Under the pieces are notes generated by a model that did not search any database, had not been told where the DNA came from, and was given only the letters and a program-made list of their open reading frames with translations. A program made the position numbers and the translations under genes. DNA of 64,000 nt from Paraphaeosphaeria minitans (taxonomy: Eukaryota > Ascomycota > Dothideomycetes > Pleosporales > Didymosphaeriaceae): the NCBI GenBank assembly GCA_015832175.1, contig WJXW01000005.1, forward strand, positions 1,612,001-1,676,000. The letters are read 5' to 3'. Of this stretch, positions 1 through 9,049 are shown piece after piece. The first letter of the stretch is position 1; each line of letters opens with the position of its first letter.

Positions 1-1
1 G

Positions 2-280
2 TTTGGACGGATCAGACTGGGCGAGAGCGGTGGTGGCTTCGACAGCGACAGCCCTTGGATAAAATGGCCTGTTGCCGCCATCTCCGGCCTTGTGGCGGTC
101 GTGGCTGCGATACCACTCCTCGTGGGCGCTGCTTGGAGGGCCATCTTGAGCAGATTCAGCGGATACGACGGACGCACGTACACGAGTCGCAGCTCTTTTG
201 CTAGGGGGAGAGGGGACTACGCGGTTGTAGACCCTGATGAGGGGGAGTTGTTAGGCGAAGACAGCGACGAGGACGTGTAG
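2..280 (+). CDS. VPS10: Vacuolar protein sorting receptor Vps10 (sortilin family), C-terminal end, 5' truncated
   Basis: The last 92 codons of a type I membrane receptor that sorts soluble hydrolases from the late Golgi to the vacuole. The frame is open from the window edge, so the start lies upstream; the first in-frame ATG/GTG codons here are internal. Visible features are a short luminal stretch (FGRIRLGESGGG), one hydrophobic segment of about 24 residues (WPVAAISGL...PLLVGAAW) and a cytosolic tail with the block YTSRSSFARGRGDYAVVDPD ending in an acidic cluster (GELLGEDSDEDV). From memory of the family, this juxtamembrane and tail arrangement is typical of fungal Vps10, whose tail binds retromer and clathrin adaptors. 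The large beta-propeller and 10CC domains would lie outside the window. It converges with the protease at 2014-3420. The family call is fairly sure; the exact paralogue cannot be told from the tail. Confidence 0.82.
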   Translation, partial: FGRIRLGESGGGFDSDSPWIKWPVAAISGLVAVVAAIPLLVGAAWRAILSRFSGYDGRTYTSRSSFARGRGDYAVVDPDEGELLGEDSDEDV

Positions 281-908
281 CTACTCGCTTGTGTACGATT
301 CGGGAAAGGGACAACATAGCATGGTGGAAGTTGGCTTTCGCTTTCGAGGTGGCTTCGTTTGCGTGGCATGAGCGTGTTGAATGTGTAGATTGCGTGTAGA
401 AAACTTGTACATTCTGTATGAATCTTTGTGGTGTGGTACCCGACCTACACGTGCTTTGCAGGCACGGTACCGGATGGACACGAGGGACTGACGGACTCCC
501 ACCATCGATTGTTGTCTCGATCAGGAAACTCCTGCCTAGCCCCCACCCCCACTCCTCAACACCGCGCGCCACGGTATCACCATCAGCCCTCTCGACCGGA
601 CATTCGCATCTCACCTCACGCTTCCCTGCATGACAGCTTTTTTTCTCTCTCTCCAAGCCACCTGATCGCAATCGTAAGTTCCCCCTCCCTACGCCAAAAC
701 CATCTTTCTCTCGATACGAGCGACACCCAACGCCCAATCCTCACGTCATGGGAAGAAGCAACCCGACTGCCCATCCATCTGCCGGGTAGTGGAGCAGCGC
801 AGCGCAGCGCACTTGCTCTAGACGTTCGAGACCTATGACCTAGTATCAAGGACCCGCGGGCCTCGCTCGCGTGCGCTTCCTCGCCAACGGCGCTGCTGCG
901 GGTCCGCT

Positions 909-944
909 ACCTAGGTAGGTACCTACCTACCTACCTACCTACCT
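909..944. repeat. Tetranucleotide microsatellite (CTAC/ACCT)n with a palindromic centre
   Basis: CTAGGTAGGTACC is followed by about six further CTAC units. The left TAGG units and right CCTA units form an inverted pair around GGTACC, so the tract can fold back on itself. Short GGTA/TACC tracts of this kind are common between genes in Sordariomycetes. Confidence 0.85.
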
Positions 945-1154
945 AACCGTCGAGCTTTTCCATCGACTACCGGTAGACTACCCAGACTATCGGCGTGGGG
1001 CATGCAGGAACAGAGGGGGTGCGGGTGCGGGTGTGGGTGTGGAATCGGAAAGGGACAACAGATTGGTTTGTTGGATTGACTTGGATGCTTGAAGGCTTAC
1101 GGTGCGTACGCGGGCGTGGTGGCGCAAGAAATTCTAGCCGCAGGTTGTTGTTTG

Positions 1155-1235
1155 TTAGGTAGGTGGGTGGGTGGGTGCAGGTGCGTGCATGCGTGCGTGC
1201 GAGCGTACGTGCGAGCGTACGTCGTCGTCGCCGAG
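1155..1235. repeat. Compound simple repeat (GGGT, GCGT, GAGCGTAC, CGT)
   Basis: A run of GTAGGTGGGTGGGTG passes into GCATGCGTGCGTGC, then two copies of GAGCGTACGT, then CGTCGTCG. Alternating purine-pyrimidine stretches could adopt Z-DNA. No coding role is apparent on either strand. Confidence 0.75.
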
Positions 1236-2013
1236 AGTGTGCGAGCGGCGAGCGACGAGCGTAAAAAAGATCGGCGGCTGGGATGCGCGTCGCCTCCGCC
1301 ACCAGGCGGGCCTTCTGCGGAGGAATGTGGATCGTCTGTTGTAAAATGAAGATGCTCGGATTTGCTCATGAAGATGCTCGGATTGTTTGCTGTTGTGCAA
1401 GTCCACCTACGCTCGACGGCCTGCCCACTGACAGCGAAACACAACGCCCGCTTCGCACGACAATCAGATGTCAACACACAGCGCGAGAGGCCAACATGCA
1501 CTGTAACCATGGTTTCCAAATGTGCAATTGCCCATCTTCTGCATTATCGTCGCGTCTCCACTACGCCGCTCATGCGCTAGCTGTAGCCTCGTGGCCCAAA
1601 CCGAACACCTCTCATGCACATCAATGCAGCTAGAAAAGTATCCATGCAGAAAATTAATCTCCCACTGCACCTCCCTCAACGTTTCCACCGATACAGCGGG
1701 TAGTAAATTCCGGACCAGCGTACCAAAGAAAGTAGATGCGAACAGAACGAAGCAGATGCCAGAAATGCGCTATTAGGCGGGGTATATTCCAAGTCAACTC
1801 TCTGATAAGCAAGAGAGAGGATGCGATATCGGGCTGAACATGTATGAAATAAAACGAGAAACCACAAGTGGTTGGGGCATGTGCAATGCATCTAACTTTT
1901 TTAGTCTTCCTCCAAATGTGCCAACGTGGACGTTGTGTGCACAGCAGATGCGGGGTACCATTCCCAAGTTCTTTGCACAACATGTAGCTGCCAATGCCGA
2001 TCGTAATCTTGAT

Positions 2014-3420
2014 CTAGAAGCGAAGCGGAGAGGAGTCGTCGGTGACAACCCAGCGGGTCGTGAGCTCGTTGTCAACCATGTTCTTGGCCCACGAGGCCGG
2101 GCTGCCGGTCACGGAGCGCTTCTGGACGGCGCCATTGACACCGTTGCTGAGGAGCAGGTTGGCGCTGCCACCGAGGGAGCCAGTGATGACATCCTGTCGA
2201 GCGAGCTTGAGAAGCTCGGCCTTGAGGGCCTTGGGGTTCTGACCGAATTGGGTAGGGTTCTCTGCCATCAGGTAGGCCATGACACCCGAGTTCTGGGGGG
2301 TGGCCATGGAGGTGCCAGAGAGGAAGTTGATGACGTTGTCGCCAGTGTTCCAGGCGCTGAGGATCTGCTCTCCGGGCGCGAAAATGTCGACGCACTTGCC
2401 GATGTTGGAGAAGGAGGAGACCTCATTTTGGATGTTCACGGAACCGACGGTGACGACGTCAGAGTTTGCGCCACCAAGGTGAGCAGGGGTGGTGCCGCAA
2501 GCATCAGAGCCATCGTTGCCGGCAGCAACGGAGACGTGGATTCCAGCGGAGATGGCTGAGAGGATGGCTTGATCAACGGAGTTGGCAGTGCCCTGGAGAC
2601 CCCAAGACATGCTCATGATGGAACCCACGAAGCCTTGCTCGGTCTTGCGCTTCTCGTGGTTGTTGAGAACCCAGTTCATACCAGCAATGGTGCTGGAAGA
2701 GGAACCAGAGCCATCGTCGCCGAGAACCTTGACTGCAATGATGTTTGCGTTCTGGGCAACACCGAACTTGGCACCAGCGGCAGAACCAGCAACGTGGGTG
2801 CCGTGGCCATCACCGTCAGCAGCAGTGGAGGTGAAGGAGAAGCCTTCCGTGGCACGGCCTCCGAAGACGGCGTGGGAGACACGAACACCCGTGTCGACGA
2901 CGTAGACATCGACACCAGCGCCGAGGTTGGCGTCATCGAAGGAGTAGGTGAAGTCCTGGCCAGATGGATCACCAGAGGCGCCGGCTTCGTTGGAGGTGCG
3001 CTGGAGGCCCCATGGTGCGCCAGTCTTTTGGGTGACGAATGACTGGATGTGAGCGGTCTCATCAACCAACTTGACTTCGGTAAGGTCCTCGAGGTAGCTG
3101 ATGCACTCGGCAGTAGCGTGCATGACGATGGCACTCCACTGAGGGTTGTCCATGACATCGAAGACACCATCATCGTCAGCTTGCCTTCCGAGCTTGGCGA
3201 GCAAAGACTTGGCCTCGGGGATCTCGTCCTTGTCGAGCATGACGACGACCTCTTTGGAGTTGTTGTGGTCGTGAGCGCAGGTACCGTTCTTGGACAGACC
3301 GATCAGACCGTCAACGGTCTCCTCGGGGGTGGCCAAGGCCTCGACGTCTTGAGGAGCGGGGGCAGCAACGGCATTGGCGCAAGAGGCTGCGAGGGCGACA
3401 AGAGCAAAAGACGTCCTCAT
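2014..3420 (-). CDS. Secreted subtilisin-like serine protease (S8, proteinase K type)
   Basis: An uninterrupted 468-residue frame encoding an extracellular endopeptidase. Residues 1-20 are a signal peptide (MRTSFALVALAASCANAVAA). An I9-type inhibitor propeptide spans about 55-125, and mature enzyme probably begins near 126-135, just before APWGLQRTS. The triad is complete: Asp176 (YVVDTG), His206 (GHGTHVAGSAAG, matching the subtilase His signature) and Ser371 (SGTSMATP), with oxyanion-hole Asn302 (AAGNDG). The usual PHVAG after the serine is PQNSG here, which still fits the PROSITE Ser pattern. A 35-residue tail follows a dibasic Lys434-Arg435 that could be a Kex2-type site. The ATG is preceded on the coding strand by a CT-rich leader and CCAAC, a good fungal start context; no clear TATA box is seen. 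Length and order match secreted fungal subtilisins. Codon use is normal and there is no RIP damage, despite the element block 3 kb away. Substrate is unknown. Confidence 0.93.
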   Translation of the reverse strand: MRTSFALVALAASCANAVAAPAPQDVEALATPEETVDGLIGLSKNGTCAHDHNNSKEVVVMLDKDEIPEAKSLLAKLGRQADDDGVFDVMDNPQWSAIVMHATAECISYLEDLTEVKLVDETAHIQSFVTQKTGAPWGLQRTSNEAGASGDPSGQDFTYSFDDANLGAGVDVYVVDTGVRVSHAVFGGRATEGFSFTSTAADGDGHGTHVAGSAAGAKFGVAQNANIIAVKVLGDDGSGSSSSTIAGMNWVLNNHEKRKTEQGFVGSIMSMSWGLQGTANSVDQAILSAISAGIHVSVAAGNDGSDACGTTPAHLGGANSDVVTVGSVNIQNEVSSFSNIGKCVDIFAPGEQILSAWNTGDNVINFLSGTSMATPQNSGVMAYLMAENPTQFGQNPKALKAELLKLARQDVITGSLGGSANLLLSNGVNGAVQKRSVTGSPASWAKNMVDNELTTRWVVTDDSSPLRF

Positions 3421-3911
3421 GTTGGATTAGGTAGAAGAGAGACAGGGTCCGCAGGATAGGAGTGGCGAAGGTATAGATGGTAAAGTAAAAGAACGTGTGG
3501 TTGTCTTGACAGTAACAATACGGTACAGGCAGAACAGAAAGGGCGACTGGCGCTGCAAGAAGTTAACCAATGCTCAACCCGAGGGGATGTTGTGGCGGGA
3601 GATGTCGAAGGGAGCGTGACAGGAACATGGGGAAGCTTTAAGGGAGGAGAAGTCGACGACAGTCGATGTGGTTAAACAAGATGAAACACAATGAATGGAC
3701 GTGAACACAACGCATCGCAGGGGGTGTGGCAGGGCGGAGGGAGGGAGCGAGGCATAGGAAGGCCATAGTGGATGCACTATGGCCAAGGCTGGAGGAGGTG
3801 AGACTACCAAGACTTACGATCCACGAGCAGCTCTCAAGGTGCGGCGAAACTGAGGCAGAAGGGCTGTCGGCCAAGACGTGCCAGCACGCAAACGGAACCA
3901 AGGATGCGGGC

Positions 3912-4005
3912 GGGGGGGGGGGGGTGAAGGGCAAGAAGGGAGTGTGGGAAAGAGGAGGAAGAGAGCGTGGGAAAGGGGAGGAAGAGAGCGTGGGAAAGAG
4001 GAAGA
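3912..4005. repeat. Poly-G tract followed by purine-rich GTGGGAAAGAGGAGGAAGAGA repeats
   Basis: A run of 13 G (3912-3924) is followed by about three imperfect units of GTGGGAAAG(A/G)GGAGGAAGAG. Further GGGGAGG-rich DNA continues to about 4175. Such strand-biased purine tracts can form triplex or G-quadruplex structures and are also a common source of assembly error. Confidence 0.75.
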
Positions 4006-4664
4006 CGGTGAACGAGGGACGTCTTCTGGGGGGGTGGGGTGGGCGAAGCAAGCACTCTAAAAGAATGTGAGTGAAGGTGGACACGAGGAAGGAAGGAGCG
4101 GTTGGAGAGAGACAGTTGGGTGAGAGCTCTGGGGAAGGAGCATTAGGCGGGAGGGGAGGGGAGGGAAGGCGTGGCGCAGGTACCTCGTCGGCAAGCCATG
4201 CAAGCACAGGTAGAAGAGGAGACGGAGCGGTAGGAAGGTATGCAGTGGGTCGATTAGGCCAGGCGCAAGCTCAGCGAAGCCGTCGTGTGCATTTGAAACT
4301 GCTTGGCTTCGGGCTGCCTCCCACAGCGCGCTTGTGCTTTGCCCGTGGTCGACGACGTGGGTCCGGGCGGCTAGCTCACGGCCTGCTTCACTGCGCAGCG
4401 GCGTGGCCACATGGGGTCCCGCACAGTATCTAGCAGTATCTAGGTACACGGTAGGTACATGGCGGCCAACGGTCGGCGGGTCTGGTCGCTGGACTGTCAT
4501 CTTCTGACGCGTCGTGGAACCGTCGAGACTCGAGAGCATAATAGTGATGGCGCTTAGAAGTGCGGGTCTCGTTCTTTTGCTGGTCGCTGCCCTTTTACGT
4601 CTGAAACTCGCTCCTGCCACACGCCAACGCCCAGAATAGTCTAGCGCGCCTTCCTCGCACCGTC

Positions 4665-4683
4665 TCACACACACACACACACA
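4665..4683. repeat. (CA)n microsatellite
   Basis: About nine CA units, followed by CTGCC/GCCTG-rich DNA to about 4745. No associated gene. Confidence 0.85.
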
Positions 4684-4913
4684 TGCTCAGGCTTCAGGGA
4701 CTCGCCTGCCTGCCGCCTGCCTGCCTGCCGCCTCCCGCCAGCCGCCATCAAGCTCGCCCGCCCATTGCTCGTTTCGACATGCCAACCGCCCGAGAGACAC
4801 GCAAATGTGCCCTCTAGCTTGCCAACAATGGCACCTGGCACCGTGAGAGCTGTCCAGCATTGGCATGTCGGACTTGATCAGGGATCCTCACGCCAAATGA
4901 GATCGAGGTCCGT

Positions 4914-5008
4914 CGTCAGCCAAAGATGCCTTCATCAGCCCAAGATGCCTTCGTCAGCCAAAGACCCCATCGTCAGCCAAAGACCCCGTCGTCGGCCACA
5001 GACCCCGT
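4914..5008. repeat. 19-bp minisatellite, five units
   Basis: Five head-to-tail units of the form CGTCAGCCAAAGACCCCGT with a few substitutions (units 1 and 2 have GATGCCTT in place of GACCCCGT). The period is not a multiple of three, so it does not encode a simple protein repeat. Confidence 0.85.
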
Positions 5009-5293
5009 CGGGCGGACTTGGCTCCTCCATCAAGAAGCAACCTCCGGGCTGCATGCCGTGGCCCAGAACCAGAACACCTCACCAGCCACAATGCCCGCTG
5101 CTCGCGTTGCCCACATCTCGAGCCCTGGCCAATAGCTCGCTTCTTGCCGCATCACGATGCGAACACCTGGGAACACACACGACGTCGAGTGCGGCTGTGA
5201 CGGCAAACATGTGCTGCTCGGTGCGTGAAGCATGAGAAACACTCTGGTGACATCCCACGCCGTGACACCCATCAAAGCTGCCGCATAATCCAA

Positions 5294-5394
5294 ATGCTTA
5301 CTACTCCACTCCACTTCCTGTCCAATCCGGATGCTTTCCACTCCACTTCCTGTCTAATCCGAATGCTTCCCACTCCACTTCCTGTCCAATCCCA
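5294..5394. repeat. 32-bp minisatellite, three units
   Basis: Units start ATGCTT and contain CCACTCCACTTCCTGTC(C/T)AATCC. The first is 37 bp (internal CTACT addition); the other two are 32 bp. Confidence 0.85.
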
Positions 5395-5706
5395 CGCTGC
5401 GCCTCCCCTTGTGTACTGTTCTGCAAACACACCTGTATGCGCATGAACACCTCAAAGCCTCGGCAATCTATTTGCTTGACGTTTCGTCCTCGCCGCATCT
5501 GCCGCTCTCCGCCAATCGCACTGCGAGCCACCGCTGAAACGCATCAAAACGCCCTTAAATCAATCGAACATGCCATCCAATCGCACCCTCGCACTCGCCA
5601 ACATGACGGAACACCCCGCTCGTTTCATAGCAATGAATGGGAGGCTGACATTTGCTTTTCATCTGCTCGTAGCCGAGTCCAATGACCTCTATACCTCGAA
5701 TGCATT

Positions 5707-5775
5707 GCACATCAGCGCATACCTCTGCTGCACATCAGCGCATACCTCTGCTGCACATCAGCGCATACCTCTGCT
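5707..5775. repeat. 23-bp minisatellite, three identical units
   Basis: Three perfect tandem copies of a 23-bp unit beginning GCACATCAGCGCATAC. Perfect identity suggests recent expansion or active homogenisation. No gene overlaps it convincingly. Confidence 0.9.
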
Positions 5776-6329
5776 GTATCATCCTGTGATCGATGTTGAA
5801 GTCACCTCCATGCAGCCAATTCGTGACAACGATCCTTGCCCCACGCTTGCCTACGTGCATATTCAAAAAACTTCGTTGCTAGAACACCCTGGGCTATAGT
5901 TGATGTTTATATGGTCTACGGCTCTTCGCAAATGTGCTAACCTGAAATCCCTTTCCAAGTCACACAAATGATACCAGAAGACGTAAGAGCAGGCGCACAT
6001 GATCCATGTGAACAACCCTAGCACATTTACATTGGTGCTTCTGAAACAAACTCGCATCTCCCATGCGTACATGTTTCTCCACGGACGAACCCGAGTCACG
6101 CCAACGCAGTCACACTCGAAACAGGCAATCCTACCCTTGCTCGTGATTTGTCTCGCCTCTCCTCTCACCGCACTTGCAATTTCGACAACATGTCCTCGAG
6201 ACAAGACAACCCTCCATGATAAGCGTCCAAGACGTTGCCGCGCCCCATTGCACAATGTCAACATACGATATTGCCTTCTAGATTTTCCATGCCTTTACGG
6301 GGGAGTGGATCCTAGGGAATAGGTTTCGC

Positions 6330-6674
6330 AGACTTTTTAGTCAACTGCATTAAGCAGTCACGAGCCACATAATGTACAACTCGTCGTGCTTTTAGCTTAG
6401 GTTAGACTCCTGGCCAACATAACCATGCTTGTTTATTCACTTTTCCACATAAGATGCAGAGCAAGGCTTTTTCCTTAGAAATTAGCGAGGTTTTAATACT
6501 TCGAACTCGACTAACTACATAATATAAAACTTAACAGGTTCCCAGCTTAGGCTAGACTTTTAGTAAACATAACTCTAACTTTAAATCTCTTTTGTAGTGT
6601 TTTTAGTAGACAAGCCACAACTCCATAATATGGATTTTGTAGTGTTTTTAGAAGACAAGTCACAAGCTTATTAT
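6330..6674. repeat. Degenerate direct repeats at the edge of the AT-rich block
   Basis: The transition zone holds at least two families of diverged direct repeats. AGCTTAGGTTAGACT with flanks at about 6370-6422 recurs as AGCTTAGGCTAGACT at about 6518-6572. TTTTGTAGTGTTTTTAG recurs with a 44-bp period at about 6590 and 6634. The DNA is AT-rich but still has some CpA and TpG, so it is less mutated than the elements to the right. No gene is seen. Confidence 0.6.
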
Positions 6675-7169
6675 TATTAGGATCCGAGACTCTAACGATG
6701 GCTCGCCGCCGGTTCTGTACTTAGGAGGGCGCGTAGTAGGGATCTAATATAGGTTATACACTAACTACGCCCTAAATAAAGGAATTACGTAATTGTTCTC
6801 TATAGAGCAGTAGAGTGCTCTCTATAGAGTAGCCACGTAACTACTCTCTATAGAGCGCTCTCTACAGAGTAGCCACGTAACTACTCTCTATAGAGCGCTC
6901 TCTATAGAGTAGTTACGTAACCGCTCTCTATAGAGCGCTCCCTATAGAGTAGGATTCCTTTAGTATATAGGAACGCAAGGATAGACTCTCTATACTTATA
7001 TTTAACCTATTTATTAATCTATTATTTAGATTACACTTAGGCTATATTATTAACTTATTATACTTTATAAGATACTATTATATTAATAAGACCTCTTAAC
7101 CTTTATAAGTACTCCTGCCTAAGAACTAACCTTAACCCTTTAGGACTAGCTACTCTCTTAGATTTAACA
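6675..7169 (+). repeat. 5' LTR of Gypsy-D with 40-bp palindromic tandem array in U3
   Basis: The ends are TATTAGGATC (RIP form of TGTTAGGATC) and GATTTAACA. U3 contains about four 40-bp units (about 6800-6955) of CACGTAACTACTCTCTATAGAG type, each a near-palindrome around CTCTATAGAG. The shared Gypsy-I module from AGTATATAGGAACG through R and U5 runs from about 6963 to the end. Confidence 0.85.
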
Positions 7170-8526
7170 TCTTAAACACCTTTAATATAAATACTATATA
7201 AACTCCTACTTCTTTAACTGCTTTAGCTACTACTAATAAGATTACACTAATTAGTAATACCCATAATAAGGTAGTAAAACCTAACCTATATAATAGTAAC
7301 TACGTTAAGACTAATACTTAGCTCTTATAGCTTAACCTATATTTCTACTTTTCTAGAAAAGAATAGGAAAACATTGATAAAGTCTTACTTATAGCTATAT
7401 ATATAAGAGAATAAGCTACTAATTAGATTAACTTATATATTATAACGTACCTTATAGAAAAGAATAGTAATAGTAACTAAGTTAATAAAGTTATTAAAAA
7501 CTATACTACCTTCTACTCCTAACTTAAATAATTATTTAGAGTTATAAATAAAGTACTAATTACTAAATAATAGATCTAGAACTTTAAATAGACTACGTTA
7601 GTAGCTAAGCACGCAGTACCTTTTTAACACTACGCAGTATAGCTTAACTAGGGAGATAACGCCCTAAAGACAATATATAGATAAGGCCTTAAGAGGTTTA
7701 TTAGAGAAGAACTTCTATATAGTAGAGGAATAAGACCTACCTTAAAAGACCTATATAAAGAATCTATTTAGATTAATATAGATTAGTATAACTTAAACTA
7801 AAAATCTTAATATAACTATTATATATAACTAAGCTTAGACTACTACGTAATATAATTAACTACTACGCTACTCTAAACACGTTATAAAAGAGAGACTCCT
7901 ATAGACTCTAGCTAATAAAAAGAATCTAATATAATATCATAACTAAAAGAAGAGGAAAAAAAGAGGATAAGACTCTTATAAGCCTTAACTTACGCGTCTT
8001 AGATAGAAGTTAATATAAAATAACTTAAATATATAAATACTTCATATATAGTAAACTAGGCTATATTACTAGGAACTATAAATTAAAATATAAAGTCTAT
8101 TAAACTACGTAGCTAAATATACTACACGTTAAAAGTGTAGAAGTAACTAATAAAGTATAGAAGGTAGTAACTACTATAAGTAAACTTAAAATTAAGGACT
8201 AGGGATCTAACTAATTAGATTTACCTAACTTACAACTATATAAAGACCTAAATAATAACTTAGATATATACCTTAATGTAAATAAAGAGTTAGACGTAGA
8301 GAAGATACTAAAAGCTCTTACACCTTACCTATAGGCTAGATATAGCTAGGATAGCCTAATAACACCTAATTACACACTAGAACTTAGATCGTAATAAGAC
8401 ACCCTAGATATTTGGCAATTTTTAGAACTATACTAACCCTAAGACAGAGACTTAACTTATAGAATAATAATACACAAGAATAGTACACATTAACCTATTA
8501 TATTTAAACTATAAGGAAGAAGTGAA
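7170..8526 (+). pseudogene. Gypsy-D gag remnant
   Basis: Many in-frame TAA/TAG codons. Similarity is by alignment with Gypsy-AB gag (about 9000-10250), for example shared ACTATATAAAGAA and CTTTATATATAGTAAACTAGGCTATA blocks. The latter encodes the zinc-knuckle region in AB, and here the equivalent lies near 8035-8095. The frame is cut by the AB insertion and continues at 16750. No function remains. Confidence 0.7.
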
Positions 8527-8996
8527 TGTTAGGATCTGAAATCCACATAATGGCGAGAAGCTGGTTTTGTACCTAGTAGGCGCGTAGCAAGGATTAAGCG
8601 GGGATTTAATGCCAGCTACGCCTTAAATAAAAGAGTTATGTAACTACTCTCTACAGAGCGCTTAATTGCTCTGTACTAGAGTATAACATATATAACTGCT
8701 CTCTACAGAGCGCTTAATTGCTCTGTACTAGAGTATAACACACGTAACCGCTCTTTATAGAGCGCTCCCTACAGAGCGGCCTTTGCTTAGTATATAGAAA
8801 CGTAAGGATAGGCTCTCTATACTTCTATTTAATCTGTTTATTAATCTATTATTTAGATTCTAGTAGACTAAATTGTTAACTTATTACACTTTGTTAAGAT
8901 ACTAATATATTAATAAGACCTTCTACCTTCTGTAAGTACTCCTACCTAAGAACTAACCTTAACCCTTTAGGACTAGCTACCCTTTTAGATTTAATA
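8527..8996 (+). repeat. 5' LTR (A) of Gypsy-AB
   Basis: Begins TGTTAGGATC and ends TTTAATA (RIP form of TTTAACA). U3 has two copies of a 59-bp unit (CTCTACAGAGCGCTTAATTG...), where LTR B has one. The putative TATA is AGTATATAGAAACG near 8779. Internal DNA begins with CTTAAACACCCTTAATATAA. Confidence 0.88.
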
Positions 8997-9049
8997 TCTT
9001 AAACACCCTTAATATAAGTACTTTATAAACTGCTACCTCTTTTATAGCT

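Larger units (their letters stand above)
281..2013. other. Intergenic region between two convergent genes
   Basis: No coding region is supported. Reading frames here are short, low in complexity (Thr/Arg/His-rich) and overlap each other on both strands. The DNA is GC-balanced and not RIP-like. It should contain the 3' UTRs of the receptor gene (left) and the protease gene (right), plus two microsatellites listed separately. No tRNA or other RNA gene was recognised. Confidence 0.6.
3421..6325. other. Gene-poor spacer upstream of the protease, rich in simple repeats
   Basis: About 2.9 kb with no gene I can support. Long frames exist on both strands (for example near 3638-4680 and 4765-5235), but they are Pro/Ser/Arg-rich translations of purine or pyrimidine runs or minisatellites, and they overlap one another. 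The first few hundred bases must hold the protease promoter, including a pyrimidine-rich leader next to the ATG. Composition is normal up to about 6300 and then falls into AT-rich DNA. Confidence 0.6.
6675..8526 (+). mobile_element. Gypsy-D LTR retrotransposon, left part (5' LTR and gag), RIP-inactivated
   Basis: A 5' LTR (6675-7169) and internal DNA homologous to the gag region of Gypsy-AB, but diverged enough to be another subfamily. The element stops exactly where Gypsy-AB begins at 8527 and resumes at 16750, with the 5-bp duplication GTGAA on both sides (8522-8526 and 16750-16754). D was therefore the target of the AB insertion. Confidence 0.85.

Noticed and set aside
201..1633. Several open frames of 70-180 codons on both strands between the two host genes
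   Set aside because: They overlap one another, are rich in Arg/Thr/Pro from simple repeats, and show no domain or consistent codon use.
1840..3459. Long open frames on the + strand opposite the subtilisin gene (for example 1840-2559, 2569-3042, 3049-3459)
   Set aside because: Mirror-frame artefacts of a GC3-rich gene. The minus-strand frame has a signal peptide, propeptide and full catalytic triad.
3638..4680. Minus-strand frames of 189 and 207 codons upstream of the protease
   Set aside because: They translate pyrimidine-rich tracts into Pro/Ser/Leu-rich sequence, overlap purine repeats and lack any motif.
4765..5235. Plus-strand frame of 156 codons
   Set aside because: A large part is the 19-bp minisatellite, whose period is not a multiple of three; two other frames are also open there.
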